A stretch of DNA of 64,000 nt. Origin: Mycobacterium sp. 141. GTDB lineage: Bacteria > Actinomycetota > Actinomycetes > Mycobacteriales > Mycobacteriaceae. Made by a program: the position numbers and the translations under genes. A model generated the notes under the pieces. The model was given only the letters and a program-made list of their open reading frames with translations, did not search any database and was not told the origin of the DNA. This document shows positions 12,474-23,257 of this stretch, one piece after another. How positions within the stretch are numbered: position 1 is the stretch's first letter; every line of letters starts with the position of its first letter. The stretch is taken from NCBI RefSeq assembly GCF_000382405.1, contig NZ_KB908255.1, positions 310,001-374,000 of the forward strand, given 5' to 3'.

Positions 12474-13595
12474 TCAGGTCTTGTCGGCGTTGCTGCGGGG
12501 GAAGCCACCGCCCTGTGGGAACAGTGGGAAGACGACGTCGTCGAGTTTCTCGGCGTCGCCGGCGGTCCGGTTAACCGTCGCGCCCCACACGTTGCCGTCG
12601 GGGGAGAGCTGCAGGGCCCAGGCGTGGCCGCGGGTGTTGTCCCGAAGCACTTCGGGCTCCCCGGTGACCGCGCCGGTGTCCTTGGCCAACCGCACCGCGA
12701 CGGTCTGCTTGGTGTTGACCAGGTTGACCAGCACCGTGCCGTCGAGGGCTGCGCATCCGGCCACCCCCGGCTTGTCCGGCCAGGTCCACACCGTCGACAC
12801 CTTGGAGTCCTTGGTGATGCGCTGCAGCCGATCGGCGGTCGGGGTGCGGTCGGTGACGTACAGCGAGCCGTCGGTGGGGTCGATGCACATTCCGCCGCCG
12901 GCGCCCAAGCCGCTCAGCGCCGTGGTCACCGGGGCCTGGTTGACCGTCGTGGGCTGTTCGATGCGCAGCACCTTGCCCGCGAGCGAAGCCGGGTCGGCCG
13001 CCGCGGCCGGGTCACCTGCGTCGCCGGTCTGTACCAGCAGGGTGGTGGGACTGGTGAAGATCAGCGACCCCGTGTTGCCGGTCGCGCCTTTGGGGATTCC
13101 GGTCAGGATCGGCTTGGGCGGATCGGTGTTGGCGATACGCACGACGCGGTTGTCGGTCGGCGTGCTGATGTAGGCATACATCAGCCGGTCCTGGGCGTAG
13201 GTGGGCGACAGGACGATGTCGAGCAGGCCGCCGTCCCCGGTCGGGTCGACCGGGATGACCAGCTTGACCTCCGGTTCGGACTTGGTGGACACCTCTTTGA
13301 CGGCGCCGGTGAGGCGTTCCGCGACGAGCGCCGACTGGCTGTCGGGGCCCATGATCAACCCGCTGGTGGTGTCGAGGCACCCTTGCATCACCCCGGGTGC
13401 GGGGCATGCCTTGGGGAATGGTTTGGCGGGCAGCGGCGGCGGGGGTGGGGGTGACGATGATGGCGGCGGCCCCATCTGAGGCTCGGTGGTGAACGGCTCC
13501 GACTGGGCCGCGTTGAACCGCGCACATCCCGAGCCGGCCAACATCACGGCACACACAACGGCGGCCACCACCGATATCCGCCGACGCGATTCCAT
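12474..13595 (-). CDS. lppZ: Lipoprotein LppZ, PQQ-dehydrogenase-like beta-propeller
   Basis: The 373-residue product is a predicted cell-envelope lipoprotein with a signal peptide and lipobox (LAGSGC). A proline-rich linker follows at about residues 42-60, then a propeller related to soluble glucose/sorbosone dehydrogenases. The length equals that of M. tuberculosis LppZ (Rv3006) as I recall it, and the neighbours are the same. I see no clear evidence for an active PQQ site, so an enzymatic role is unproven. The start has a leaderless promoter on the minus strand. Confidence 0.87.
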   Translation of the reverse strand: MESRRRISVVAAVVCAVMLAGSGCARFNAAQSEPFTTEPQMGPPPSSSPPPPPPLPAKPFPKACPAPGVMQGCLDTTSGLIMGPDSQSALVAERLTGAVKEVSTKSEPEVKLVIPVDPTGDGGLLDIVLSPTYAQDRLMYAYISTPTDNRVVRIANTDPPKPILTGIPKGATGNTGSLIFTSPTTLLVQTGDAGDPAAAADPASLAGKVLRIEQPTTVNQAPVTTALSGLGAGGGMCIDPTDGSLYVTDRTPTADRLQRITKDSKVSTVWTWPDKPGVAGCAALDGTVLVNLVNTKQTVAVRLAKDTGAVTGEPEVLRDNTRGHAWALQLSPDGNVWGATVNRTAGDAEKLDDVVFPLFPQGGGFPRSNADKT

Positions 13596-13601
13596 GCCGC
13601 C

Positions 13602-13607
13602 AGGTTA
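13602..13607 (-). promoter_or_regulatory. Leaderless -10 box of lppZ
   Basis: On the minus strand TAACCT ends six bases before the ATG of lppZ, and no Shine-Dalgarno lies between. Confidence 0.5.
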
Positions 13608-13728
13608 CGGATCGTGGCTGAGTGCCTGCCACGCTGGGCAACGGTGTCCGGTGCCGTGACGGTGCTTCAGGGGCTAATACCAGGCAGAAGCGCCGGGGTA
13701 AATACCCGGTTCCGGCTTGACTTGCACT

Positions 13729-13734
13729 TACCCT
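13729..13734 (+). promoter_or_regulatory. Leaderless -10 box of the DoxX gene
   Basis: TACCCT ends seven bases before the GTG at 13742. The upstream TTGACT is only six bases away and cannot be the matching -35. Confidence 0.45.
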
Positions 13735-13741
13735 GGGCTGC

Positions 13742-14590
13742 GTGACCAGTCACTCGCAGGACCCACTCGCTTGGCAGAGACCAGATAGTTCGGGCACCGG
13801 CGACTCCGCCAGACCTGCCACGGCGAGCCTGGTCGACCCCGAAGACGATTTGCCATCGGCGTCGTACGGCGGTGATTTCGAGACCACCGCCATCCCGCGG
13901 TACGACTCCGCCAAGTCGGATGACCAGCCAGTTTTCCCGTTCATGGGCGAGCCGGAGCCGCTGCCCTACGTGCAGCCCGCCCCCCCGCCCCTCGGGTCGT
14001 ACGGCGCTGAACCCACCGAGATCGAACGCGACGGTCTGCTCGATGACCGGATCAAAACAGCAGGTCGACGCGGCACCCAGGACCTAGGCCTGCTGATCCT
14101 GCGCGTAGCCGTGGGCGGGCTGCTGATCATCCACGGCTTGCAGAAGGCATTCGGCTGGTGGGGCGGCCCCGGCCTCGACGGGTTCAAGACCTGGCTGCAG
14201 CAGGCAGGCTTCCAGCACGCCGACATCGTGACCTACGCCGCGACCGGCGGCGAGCTGGCCATCGGTGTACTACTGGTTCTCGGCCTCTTCACCCCGGTTG
14301 CCGCGGCCGGCGCACTGGCCTACCTGATCAACGGCGTGCTGGTCGATGTCATGGCCGCGCATAACGATGCCCGCCTGTCGTCCTTCCTCACCGACGGTCA
14401 CGAATACCGGCTGATCCCGGTTGTCGTCGCTGCCGCGCTGGTCCTGACCGGCCCGGGCCGGTACGGCTTCGATGCCGGACGCGGCTGGGCGCGGCGCCCG
14501 TTCGTCGGCTCGTTCGTGGCGCTCTTGGTGGGCATCGGTGCCGGTGTCGGTTTGTGGGTGCTGCTCAACGGCGGAAACCCGCTGCGCTGA
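13742..14590 (+). CDS. DoxX-family membrane protein (Rv3005c-like)
   Basis: The 282-residue product has a charged, proline-rich cytosolic N-terminus of about 110 residues, then four to five membrane helices of the DoxX type (segments LLILRVAVGGLLIIHGLQKAF and GGELAIGVLLVLGLFTPVAA). In M. tuberculosis the orthologue Rv3005c is the DoxX subunit of a membrane-associated oxidoreductase complex with SodA and SseA that protects against oxidative stress. I infer the same role from sequence and place. It starts at a GTG with a leaderless promoter. Confidence 0.85.
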   Translation: MTSHSQDPLAWQRPDSSGTGDSARPATASLVDPEDDLPSASYGGDFETTAIPRYDSAKSDDQPVFPFMGEPEPLPYVQPAPPPLGSYGAEPTEIERDGLLDDRIKTAGRRGTQDLGLLILRVAVGGLLIIHGLQKAFGWWGGPGLDGFKTWLQQAGFQHADIVTYAATGGELAIGVLLVLGLFTPVAAAGALAYLINGVLVDVMAAHNDARLSSFLTDGHEYRLIPVVVAAALVLTGPGRYGFDAGRGWARRPFVGSFVALLVGIGAGVGLWVLLNGGNPLR

Positions 14591-14593
14591 GCG

Positions 14594-14992
14594 TCACGCG
14601 TACGGGTTGGGTACCCGTCCGCCACTCACCTCGGCCAACAGCGGCAGCGTCGCGAACGTGACCGCGGGCAGGCGCAGATCCGACCCGTCGCGCAGGTGAG
14701 CGATGGCCCACGACGACCGGTCGAAACGCAGGCCGTCGATCTCCGACCACGCTACGTTCCGGCTGCCCAGCAGCGAGCGGGCGGTCACCGTGTCGTGATC
14801 GGCGATGGTCCGGTATCGGATGATCGCGTAGGACAGCCCGATCGGCAGGATCAACAGGGGCATAGCCCACATGGGATTGGTGAGCACCAGCGTCAGGAGT
14901 CCGAGCGCAAAGAATCCGACCGCGATGTGCGCCATCGGGGACATTCGGATGACGACCGGTTTGGTTGCGGATCGAGAACTCACGTCGTCCAT
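14594..14992 (-). CDS. PH-domain membrane protein, CFP6-like
   Basis: The 132-residue product has two close hydrophobic helices (segments IAVGFFALGLLTLVLT and PLLILPIGLSYAII) followed by a bacterial PH-type domain with the segment RSLLGSRNVAWSEIDGLRF. This is the architecture of M. tuberculosis CFP6 (Rv3004), which occupies the same place. The ATG at 14992 is the first start that avoids unrelated upstream sequence. It converges on the DoxX gene with three bases between. Function unknown. Confidence 0.78.
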   Translation of the reverse strand: MDDVSSRSATKPVVIRMSPMAHIAVGFFALGLLTLVLTNPMWAMPLLILPIGLSYAIIRYRTIADHDTVTARSLLGSRNVAWSEIDGLRFDRSSWAIAHLRDGSDLRLPAVTFATLPLLAEVSGGRVPNPYA

Positions 14993-15057
14993 CCTTACAT
15001 TGGGCGGCGTCGGATTCGGCCCGGTGTCCGGCCGGTCGCCTGGGGCCTCGCCGCAAT

Positions 15058-15087
15058 TTGACCTTCGACCAGTACGGCAGCTACCGT
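15058..15087 (+). promoter_or_regulatory. Promoter of the ilvBNC leader
   Basis: TTGACC (15058-15063) and TACCGT (15082-15087) are 18 bases apart, a good housekeeping-sigma promoter. The expected transcription start is at or next to the leader-peptide ATG at 15096, so the leader peptide itself would be translated leaderless. Confidence 0.6.
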
Positions 15088-15095
15088 CAATGGTT

Positions 15096-15167
15096 ATGCA
15101 GATCCCGGGGATGCTCGTAGTAATTGGTTGGCGCGTTGATGCCGCGCTGGCCCTCTGCCGGGCATAG
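15096..15167 (+). CDS. ilvB leader peptide (attenuation uORF)
   Basis: This is a 23-codon ORF with the run Leu-Val-Val-Ile at codons 7-10 and further Val, Leu and Ala codons after it. It begins immediately downstream of a strong promoter and ends just before a rho-independent terminator upstream of ilvB. These are the properties of a branched-chain amino-acid leader peptide: ribosome stalling when Leu, Val or Ile tRNA is uncharged would alter RNA folding and allow read-through into ilvBNC. Attenuation of actinobacterial ilv operons has been predicted comparatively before. Confidence 0.8.
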   Translation: MQIPGMLVVIGWRVDAALALCRA

Positions 15168-15220
15168 CCACAGCATCGACGCGCCACCCTCGTACAGCAG
15201 CCTGCTGACGGGGGTTTTTT
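15129..15220 (+). terminator. ilvB transcription attenuator
   Basis: A first stem pairs 15129-15142, inside the leader-peptide codons, with 15173-15186, fourteen bases with one G-U. The terminator stem follows at once: CCCTCGT and CAGCA (15187-15199, one bulged A) pair with TGCTG, ACG and GGGG (15203-15214), followed by six T residues (15215-15220). A run of five C at 15225-15229 can also pair with the G run, which would weaken the terminator. Ribosome position on the leader peptide should decide which structure forms. Confidence 0.75.
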
Positions 15221-15288
15221 GTTGCCCCCAGCGCGCCAGACATCATTGACAACCGAGATTTCCGCGAAGAGAACGTGAAGAGGAAACC

Positions 15289-17187
15289 GTGAGCGCACCG
15301 ACAACGCGACCGCCGGAACATTCGGCCACCCCGGCCAACGGCGCGTCAACCGCCGCATACTCCACGCAGCCGCAGTCGAAAAGGGTTGCGCCACACCAGC
15401 TGACCGGTGCCCAGGCGGTCATCCGTTCGCTGGAGGAGATCGGCGTCGACGTCATCTTCGGCATCCCCGGTGGCGCGGTGCTGCCCGTCTACGATCCGCT
15501 GTTCGACTCGCAGAAGCTGCGCCACGTGCTCGTCCGCCACGAACAGGGTGCCGGGCACGCCGCGAGCGGGTACGCGCACGCCACCGGCAAGGTCGGCGTG
15601 ATGATGGCCACGTCCGGTCCGGGGGCAACCAATCTGGTGACGCCGCTGGCCGATGCTCAGATGGATTCGATTCCGGTGGTGGCAATCACCGGTCAGGTCG
15701 GCCGCAGCCTGATCGGCACCGATGCCTTCCAGGAAGCCGACATCTGCGGCATCACGATGCCGATCACCAAGCACAACTTCCTGGTGCGCAACGGCGACGA
15801 CATTCCCAAGGTCATCGCCGAGGCCTTCCACATCGCCGCAAGCGGACGGCCCGGAGCAGTTCTCGTCGATATCCCCAAGGACGTCCTGCAGGGCCAGTGC
15901 ACGTTCAGCTGGCCGCCGCGCGTCGACCTGCCCGGCTACAAGCCGAACACCAAGCCGCACAACCGCCAGATCCGCGAAGCCGCCAAGCTCATCTCGGAGG
16001 CCAGCAAGCCGGTGCTCTACGTCGGCGGCGGCGTCATCCGCGGTGACGCCAGTGAGCAGCTGCTGGAACTGGCCGAGCTGACGGGCATTCCCGTGGTGAC
16101 CACGCTGATGGCCCGCGGCGCGTTCCCGGACAGTCACCCTCAGCACATGGGTATGCCCGGCATGCACGGCACCGTTGCGGCGGTCGCGGCGCTGCAACGC
16201 AGCGATCTGCTGATCGCGCTGGGCACCCGCTTCGACGACCGGGTGACCGGGCAGCTGTCCTCGTTTGCGCCCGAGGCCAAGGTCATCCACGCCGACATCG
16301 ATCCCGCCGAGATCGGCAAGAACCGGCACGCCGACGTCCCGATCGTGGGCGACATCAAAGCCGTCATCACCGAGCTGACCGAGGCGCTGCGCAAGATCGG
16401 CACCAGTTTCGGCGGGCAGGAGCGCAGCGACGGGGGGCTCAGCGGAGTGACGCTCAAACTGGACAGCTGGTGGCAGTACCTGTCCGGCATCAAGTCCACC
16501 TATCCGCTGAGCTACGGGCCGCAGAGTGACGGCAGCCTGAGCCCCGAGTACGTGATCGAGACACTGGGCAAGCTGGCCGGCCCGGATGCCGTGTACGTCG
16601 CCGGCGTGGGTCAGCACCAGATGTGGGCCGCGCAGTTCGTCAAGTACGAGAACCCGCGCACGTGGATCAACTCAGGTGGTCTCGGAACGATGGGCTTCGC
16701 GGTGCCTGCGGCGATGGGTGCGAAGTTCGCCCGTCCGGAGGCCGAGGTGTGGGCGATCGATGGCGACGGCTGCTTCCAGATGACCAATCAGGAGTTGGCC
16801 ACCTGTGCGCTGGAGGGTGCACCGATCAAGGTTGCACTGATCAACAACGGCAACCTCGGCATGGTGCGGCAGTGGCAGACACTTTTCTACGACGAGCGGT
16901 ACAGCCAGACCAACCTGGCCACGCATTCCCATCGGATCCCGGACTTCGTGAAGCTGGCCGAGGCGCTGGGCTGCGTCGGATTGCGTTGTGAGCGTGCCGA
17001 AGACGTCGAGGATGTCATCCGCCAGGCTCAGGCCATCAACGACCGACCGGTGGTGATCGACTTCATCGTCGGTGCCGACGCGCAGGTGTGGCCGATGGTC
17101 GCCGCAGGCACCAGCAACGACGAGATCATGGCGGCCCGGAACATTCGGCCGTTGTTCGACGACGAAGACGGCGAGGGGCATGCCTGA
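15289..17187 (+). CDS. ilvB: Acetolactate synthase large subunit
   Basis: IlvB is the ThDP-dependent catalytic subunit making acetolactate or acetohydroxybutyrate, the first common step of Val, Ile and Leu synthesis. The 632-residue product has the catalytic Glu85 in [15 protein letters not shown], the FAD-binding middle domain, and the ThDP motif from [12 protein letters not shown] to NNGNLGMV. The GTG at 15289 has AGAGGAAA upstream. The N-terminal 40 residues are low-complexity, as in mycobacterial orthologues. Expression should be controlled by the leader attenuator. Confidence 0.97.
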   Translation: MSAPTTRPPEHSATPANGASTAAYSTQPQSKRVAPHQLTGAQAVIRSLEEIGVDVIFGIPGGAVLPVYDPLFDSQKLRHVLVRHEQGAGHAASGYAHATGKVGVMMATSGPGATNLVTPLADAQMDSIPVVAITGQVGRSLIGTDAFQEADICGITMPITKHNFLVRNGDDIPKVIAEAFHIAASGRPGAVLVDIPKDVLQGQCTFSWPPRVDLPGYKPNTKPHNRQIREAAKLISEASKPVLYVGGGVIRGDASEQLLELAELTGIPVVTTLMARGAFPDSHPQHMGMPGMHGTVAAVAALQRSDLLIALGTRFDDRVTGQLSSFAPEAKVIHADIDPAEIGKNRHADVPIVGDIKAVITELTEALRKIGTSFGGQERSDGGLSGVTLKLDSWWQYLSGIKSTYPLSYGPQSDGSLSPEYVIETLGKLAGPDAVYVAGVGQHQMWAAQFVKYENPRTWINSGGLGTMGFAVPAAMGAKFARPEAEVWAIDGDGCFQMTNQELATCALEGAPIKVALINNGNLGMVRQWQTLFYDERYSQTNLATHSHRIPDFVKLAEALGCVGLRCERAEDVEDVIRQAQAINDRPVVIDFIVGADAQVWPMVAAGTSNDEIMAARNIRPLFDDEDGEGHA

Positions 17188-17221
17188 TGAGCGCTCGCGC
17201 GAAGAAGAGAGAGCACTGATG

Positions 17222-17734
17222 ATGAGTAGCGGAACGCCTACCCACACCCTGTCGGTGCTCGTCGAGGACAAGCCTGGCGTGCTGGCCCGCGTGGCTTCGC
17301 TGTTCTCCCGCCGTGGTTACAACATCCAGTCGCTTGCGGTCGGTGCCACCGAGCAGAAGGACATGTCCCGGATGACCATCGTGGTCAGCGTCGAGGACTC
17401 TCCGCTGGAGCAGATCACCAAGCAGCTCAACAAGCTGATCAACGTGATCAAGATCGTCGAGCAGGACGAGGACAATGCGGTGGCCCGCGAGTTGGCCCTG
17501 ATCAAAGTGCGGGCCGATGCCTCCACCCGTAGCCAGGTGATCGAAGCGGTGAACCTGTTCCGCGCCAAGGTTGTCGACGTTTCGACCGAGTCGTTGACAG
17601 TTGAGGCCACCGGCACACAGGAGAAATTGGAAGCCCTATTGCGCGTCCTGGAGCCGTACGGTATCCGGGAGCTCGCGCAGTCCGGTGTGGTGTCGGTGTC
17701 ACGCGGTCCGCGCGGCATCGGGACCGCAAAGTAG
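17222..17734 (+). CDS. ilvN: Acetolactate synthase small (regulatory) subunit
   Basis: IlvN binds valine through an N-terminal ACT domain and sets the activity and feedback inhibition of IlvB. The 170-residue product begins THTLSVLVEDKPGVLARVASLFSRRG and ends GPRGIGTAK, as in M. tuberculosis IlvN. Two ATGs are adjacent (17219 and 17222); I take the second, which gives the usual N-terminus, with the purine-rich GAAGAAGAGAGAG upstream. It lies 34 bases after ilvB. Confidence 0.96.
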   Translation: MSSGTPTHTLSVLVEDKPGVLARVASLFSRRGYNIQSLAVGATEQKDMSRMTIVVSVEDSPLEQITKQLNKLINVIKIVEQDEDNAVARELALIKVRADASTRSQVIEAVNLFRAKVVDVSTESLTVEATGTQEKLEALLRVLEPYGIRELAQSGVVSVSRGPRGIGTAK

Positions 17735-18793
<1,059 letters not shown>

Positions 18794-18798
18794 TTCTT

Positions 18799-18867
18799 CA
18801 CCGCGAGCGTGCGTGTCTGCTGCCCGGCACTTCGTGATCGGGCAGCATTACACGCACGCTCGCGGTG
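18799..18867. terminator. Long hairpin after ilvC between convergent genes
   Basis: The outer arms 18799-18816 and 18850-18867 are perfect 18-base reverse complements. An inner pair, 18817-18826 with 18839-18848, matches at nine of ten bases. There is no T tract. It separates ilvC from the convergent oxidoreductase gene and probably terminates both. Confidence 0.7.
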
Positions 18868-18878
18868 CGGGGGGTTGG

Positions 18879-20306
18879 TTATGGCGCCAGCTGAGGCAGT
18901 GTGGTGATACCGAATTCGCGTTTCAGCACAGTCCGGGCGGCGTAGTAGCCGGACATACCGTGCACCCCGCCGTTCGGCGGAGCCGCCGCCGAACAGAGAT
19001 AGGCCTTGGGGATCGGGGTGCTCCAGGGAACCAGTCGCAGCGTGGGACCGGCCAGTGCGCGCCATGCGCTGTTAGCCCCGCCGGTGATGTCCCCGGCGGT
19101 GAGGTTGGCATTGTGCTCGGCCAGCTGCGACGCGGGGACGCTGCGGGCTGCCACCACGATGTCGCGGAATCCGGGCGCGAAACGCTCCATGATCTCGATG
19201 ACCGCGCCGGTCTGGTCGACGGGCGAGTCCTGCGGCACGTGTACGTAGCTCCAGAACGGTCGACGACCTTGGGCATCAATTCGTTTCGGGTCGGCGACGT
19301 GCGGCGACGCACCCAGCACCATGGGCCAGTCGGCGTGCCGGCCGCGGGCGATCTCACGTTCCGCCCGCGCCATCTGTGGGCGGTCGCCGCCCAGGTGGAA
19401 GGTGACGGCGTGGGCCAGCCGGGCGTCGCACCAGGGGATTTTGTCGGACAACACGAAGTCGACCTTGGCCACTCCGGGGTTTGGGCGCAGCCGACGCAGC
19501 ACCGCGGCGTACCGCGACGGCAGCCGACGGCCGTAGACGTTCAACAACGCCTTGGCCGGGGTGTCGTAGAGCACCACGCCTTCGGGCGGTTCCGTGACCG
19601 GTTCGCCGAGCACCAATTCGCCGCCGTGGCTTAGGAAATCGGCAATCAAAGCGTCAGCGATGGCCTGACTGCCTCCGGTCGGTACCGGCCATCCGACCGA
19701 GTGCGCAAGCACTGCCAGCATCATGCCCAGCCCGGAGGACGTCATCGACGGCATGTGCGAAACTGCGTGTGCGGCAACGCCACTGAACAATGCGCGGGCG
19801 TCCTCACCGCGTAGCAGCCCCCAGGCCGGGGTGCCCTGCGTCAGCGTCCGCAGCACGAGCCTGGCCGAGGTCAACAGGTCGGGCGGCAGGGATCTCTTGT
19901 CGCCCAGCACGAACGCGGCCGCCGCCTGACTGTGGTCCACCATCGGCCCCAGCAGCCATCGCCACGACGCCCCGTCGCTCAGCTCGGCACAGGTGCGGTT
20001 GAGGTCGCGGTAGGCCAGTGCTGCCGGCTTTCCGGGCAGCGGATTGGCGTACGAGATCTCCGGCACGTTCAAATCGATACGATCCGTCAGCCCGAACTCC
20101 GTGAAGAACGGCGACGCGTACGCCAACGGATGTATCGCTGAGCAGACATCGTGGTGGACGCCGGGGTATTCGGGGTCGGCTGTGGTGCGCGTGCCGCCAC
20201 CGGCCGTCGGCTGGCCCTCGATCACCCGAACCGACAGGCCGGCGCGTGCGCAGATGACGGCTGCAGCCAGACCATTGGGGCCGCTCCCGACCACGGTGAC
20301 GTCCAC
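18879..20306 (-). CDS. Phytoene dehydrogenase-like FAD-dependent oxidoreductase (Rv2997-like)
   Basis: The 475-residue flavoprotein has an N-terminal dinucleotide fold (VTVVGSGPNGLAAAVICARAG) and a C-terminal FAD motif region near the segment SGYYAARTVLKREFG. It belongs to the CrtI/phytoene desaturase-related group of NAD(P)/FAD oxidoreductases. There are no carotenoid genes nearby, so the substrate is unknown. The GTG at 20306 places the Rossmann strand at the N-terminus. It is divergent from serA by 59 bases. Confidence 0.83.
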   Translation of the reverse strand: MDVTVVGSGPNGLAAAVICARAGLSVRVIEGQPTAGGGTRTTADPEYPGVHHDVCSAIHPLAYASPFFTEFGLTDRIDLNVPEISYANPLPGKPAALAYRDLNRTCAELSDGASWRWLLGPMVDHSQAAAAFVLGDKRSLPPDLLTSARLVLRTLTQGTPAWGLLRGEDARALFSGVAAHAVSHMPSMTSSGLGMMLAVLAHSVGWPVPTGGSQAIADALIADFLSHGGELVLGEPVTEPPEGVVLYDTPAKALLNVYGRRLPSRYAAVLRRLRPNPGVAKVDFVLSDKIPWCDARLAHAVTFHLGGDRPQMARAEREIARGRHADWPMVLGASPHVADPKRIDAQGRRPFWSYVHVPQDSPVDQTGAVIEIMERFAPGFRDIVVAARSVPASQLAEHNANLTAGDITGGANSAWRALAGPTLRLVPWSTPIPKAYLCSAAAPPNGGVHGMSGYYAARTVLKREFGITTLPQLAP

Positions 20307-20353
20307 GCCACCAGTAGACCGCACGCGGTGCGGGTGTGGTAAGCCGCACACAC

Positions 20354-20359
20354 TAGGCT
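20354..20359 (+). promoter_or_regulatory. Leaderless -10 box of serA
   Basis: TAGGCT ends six bases before the GTG of serA, the spacing of a leaderless mycobacterial promoter. Confidence 0.5.
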
Positions 20360-20365
20360 GTCCGC

Positions 20366-21952
20366 GTGAGTCTTCCCGTTGTACTGATCGCTGACAAGCT
20401 CGCCGAATCCACCGTCGCCGCTCTCGGCGACCAAGTCGAGGTCCGTTGGGTCGACGGACCGGACCGCGAGAAACTCCTGGCTGCTGTGCCCGAGGCCGAT
20501 GCCTTGCTGGTCCGTTCGGCCACCACCGTCGACGCGGAGGTGCTCGCCGCCGCGCCCAAGCTGAAGATCGTCGCCCGCGCCGGTGTCGGTTTGGACAACG
20601 TCGACGTCGACGCTGCCACCACTCGCGGTGTCCTGGTCGTCAACGCTCCTACCTCGAACATCCACAGCGCCGCCGAGCATGCGCTGGCGCTGCTGCTGTC
20701 AGCGGCCCGGCAGATCCCTGCCGCCGACGCGACCCTGCGCGAGCACGCCTGGAAGCGCTCGTCGTTCTCCGGCACCGAGATCTTCGGCAAGACCGTGGGT
20801 GTTGTCGGCCTGGGCCGCATCGGTCAGCTGGTTGCCCAGCGCCTGGCGGCGTTCGGTGCGCACATCGTGGCCTATGACCCTTACGTGTCGCAGGCGCGTG
20901 CGGCCCAGCTCGGCATCGAGCTGGTGACCCTCGACGAGCTGCTCGGCCGCGCCGACTTCATCTCGATCCACCTGCCCAAGACGAAGGAGACTGCCGGCCT
21001 GATCGGCAAGGAGAACCTCGCCAAGACCAAGCTGGGCGTGATCATCGTCAACGCTGCGCGCGGTGGCTTGATCGATGAGCAGGCGCTGGCCGATGCGATC
21101 ACCAGTGGCCACGTGCGGGCCGCCGGTCTCGACGTGTTCGCCACCGAGCCCTGCACTGACAGCCCGCTGTTCGAGCTGCCGCAGGTCGTCGTCACCCCGC
21201 ACCTGGGTGCTTCAACCGAGGAAGCCCAGGACCGGGCCGGCACCGATGTCGCCGCCAGTGTGAAGTTGGCGCTGGCCGGAGAGTTCGTGCCGGACGCGGT
21301 CAACGTCGGTGGCGGCGCAGTCGGTGAAGAAGTGGCTCCGTGGCTGGATCTGGTGCGCAAGCTGGGCTTGTTGGTCGGTGTCCTGTCCGATGCGCCGCCG
21401 GTGTCGCTCGGCGTTCAGGTCCGTGGCGAATTGGCCTCCGAAGACGTTGAGATCCTGAAGCTTTCGGCGCTGCGCGGATTGTTCTCGGCGGTGGTCGACG
21501 AGCAGGTGACGTTCGTCAACGCACCCGCGCTGGCCGCCGACCGCGGGGTGGCGACCGAGATCAGTACTGCCACCGAGAGCCCCAACCACCGCAGCGTCGT
21601 CGACGTGCGCGCGGTCCACGCCGACGGTTCGTCACTCAACGTGGCGGGCACGTTGTCCGGGCCTCAGGAGGTGGAGAAGATCGTCCAGATCAACGGTCGC
21701 AGCTTCGACCTGCGTGCCGAGGGCTACAACCTCATCGTGAACTACACCGATCAGCCGGGCGCACTCGGCAAGATCGGCACGTTGCTCGGCAGTTCCAACG
21801 TCAACATCATCGCCGCCCAACTGAGCCAGGACACCACCGGTAACCACGCCACCGTGATGCTGCGTCTGGATCAAGACGTCCCCGACGATGTGCGCGCCGC
21901 GATCGCTTCGGCGGTCGGTGCCACCACGTTGGAAGTGGTTGATCTGTCGTGA
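20366..21952 (+). CDS. serA: D-3-phosphoglycerate dehydrogenase
   Basis: SerA oxidises 3-phosphoglycerate with NAD+ to open the serine pathway. The 528-residue product is the long form: a substrate domain with [14 protein letters not shown] motif [11 protein letters not shown], catalytic arginine in NAARGGLID and histidine in PHLGAST. An intervening ASB domain and a C-terminal ACT domain for serine feedback ([20 protein letters not shown]) follow. Its stop overlaps the leuB GTG (GTGA), so the two are coupled. Confidence 0.96.
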   Translation: MSLPVVLIADKLAESTVAALGDQVEVRWVDGPDREKLLAAVPEADALLVRSATTVDAEVLAAAPKLKIVARAGVGLDNVDVDAATTRGVLVVNAPTSNIHSAAEHALALLLSAARQIPAADATLREHAWKRSSFSGTEIFGKTVGVVGLGRIGQLVAQRLAAFGAHIVAYDPYVSQARAAQLGIELVTLDELLGRADFISIHLPKTKETAGLIGKENLAKTKLGVIIVNAARGGLIDEQALADAITSGHVRAAGLDVFATEPCTDSPLFELPQVVVTPHLGASTEEAQDRAGTDVAASVKLALAGEFVPDAVNVGGGAVGEEVAPWLDLVRKLGLLVGVLSDAPPVSLGVQVRGELASEDVEILKLSALRGLFSAVVDEQVTFVNAPALAADRGVATEISTATESPNHRSVVDVRAVHADGSSLNVAGTLSGPQEVEKIVQINGRSFDLRAEGYNLIVNYTDQPGALGKIGTLLGSSNVNIIAAQLSQDTTGNHATVMLRLDQDVPDDVRAAIASAVGATTLEVVDLS

Positions 21953-22959
21953 AACTAGCGATCATCGCCGGCGACGGCATTGGTCCGGAGGTCATCGCCG
22001 AGGCCGTCAAGGTCCTCGACGCGGTTCTTCCCGGTGTGGAGAAGACCGAGTACGACCTGGGCGCGCAGCGCTACCACGCGACCGGCGAACTGCTCACCGA
22101 GGAGACCATCGAGGAGCTGCGCGGCTACGACGCCATCCTGCTCGGCGCCATCGGTGACCCGTCGGTGCCCCCCGGCGTGCTGGAACGCGGCCTGCTGCTG
22201 AAGCTGCGTTTCGCGCTCGACCACCATGTCAACCTGCGGCCGGGACGGCTGTATCCCGGTGTCAGCAGCCCGCTTTCGGGCGTGTCTGACATTGATTTCG
22301 TCGTGGTCCGCGAGGGCACCGAGGGTCCCTACACCGGTAACGGCGGTGCGCTGCGCGTCGGTACACCGCATGAGGTGGCCACCGAGGTCAGCGTCAACAC
22401 GGCATACGGCGTGGAGCGGGTTGTGCGTGACGCGTTCGTTCGGGCTCAGGCGCGGCGCAAGCATCTGACGCTGGTGCACAAGACGAATGTGCTGGCCTTC
22501 GCCGGGGGCCTGTGGTCGCGCGTGGTCGCCGAGGTGGGCCAGGAATTCCCAGACGTCGAGGTTGCCTACCAACACATCGACGCGGCCACCATTCACATGG
22601 TCACCGACCCGGGCCGGTTCGATGTCATCGTCACCGACAACCTGTTCGGCGACATCATCACCGACCTGGCCGCCGCGGTGTGTGGCGGTATCGGACTGGC
22701 GGCCAGCGGCAACATCGATGCGACGCGAACCAACCCGTCCATGTTCGAGCCTGTGCACGGCAGCGCGCCCGATATCGCCGGGCAGGGCATCGCCGATCCG
22801 ACCGCTGCGGTGATGAGCGTGGCGCTGCTGCTGGCTCATGTCGGGGAAACCGATGCGGCCGCACGGGTGGACAAGGCCGTGTCCGAACATCTGGCCACCC
22901 GCGGCGACACCAAGCTGTCCACCAGTGAGGTCGGCGAGCGGATCTTGTCGCTGCTGTAG
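21949..22959 (+). CDS. leuB: 3-isopropylmalate dehydrogenase
   Basis: LeuB oxidatively decarboxylates 3-isopropylmalate in leucine synthesis using NAD+ and Mg2+. The 336-residue product has the N-terminus [14 protein letters not shown], the segment [18 protein letters not shown] with metal-binding acids, and [20 protein letters not shown]. It starts at a GTG overlapping the serA stop. leuC and leuD lie about 11 kb downstream, as in M. tuberculosis. An accessory scar begins shortly after this gene. Confidence 0.96.
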   Translation: MKLAIIAGDGIGPEVIAEAVKVLDAVLPGVEKTEYDLGAQRYHATGELLTEETIEELRGYDAILLGAIGDPSVPPGVLERGLLLKLRFALDHHVNLRPGRLYPGVSSPLSGVSDIDFVVVREGTEGPYTGNGGALRVGTPHEVATEVSVNTAYGVERVVRDAFVRAQARRKHLTLVHKTNVLAFAGGLWSRVVAEVGQEFPDVEVAYQHIDAATIHMVTDPGRFDVIVTDNLFGDIITDLAAAVCGGIGLAASGNIDATRTNPSMFEPVHGSAPDIAGQGIADPTAAVMSVALLLAHVGETDAAARVDKAVSEHLATRGDTKLSTSEVGERILSLL

Positions 22960-23053
22960 TTGTGGCGGCGTTCGGTCGGCCTGGCCGCAGAGTTGCCCGC
23001 ACACCCTGACGCACCGGAAGACATAGCCGGGGCTGGCTCAGACCTCGGTGTCA

Positions 23054-23257
23054 CTACCAGGTCAGGAGAGTGAAGCCGACGTTGCGGGACACATCATCGT
23101 TGGGCGGCTGGATGTTTGCGTCATCTTGTGCTTCTCGTGGCGCATCATCCGGCGACGTGTCGGCACCACCGGGGACGAGTCGCAAGTGACCACGCACGCG
23201 TTCGGTGCGTCGGCCGCTGGCCCGATCAATGTCACTTTCGACACCATTGTGTGGCAT
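23054..23257 (-). CDS. Small hydrophilic protein, unknown
   Basis: This is a 67-codon ORF on the minus strand. GAAGGAG sits about seven bases before its ATG, one of the best Shine-Dalgarno matches in the window. The product is charged and Asp/Arg-rich and has no membrane segment or domain I recognise. It lies between leuB (convergent) and the brxL relic. The strong translation signal is the main reason to call it; conservation cannot be judged here. Confidence 0.45.
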   Translation of the reverse strand: MPHNGVESDIDRASGRRTERVRGHLRLVPGGADTSPDDAPREAQDDANIQPPNDDVSRNVGFTLLTW

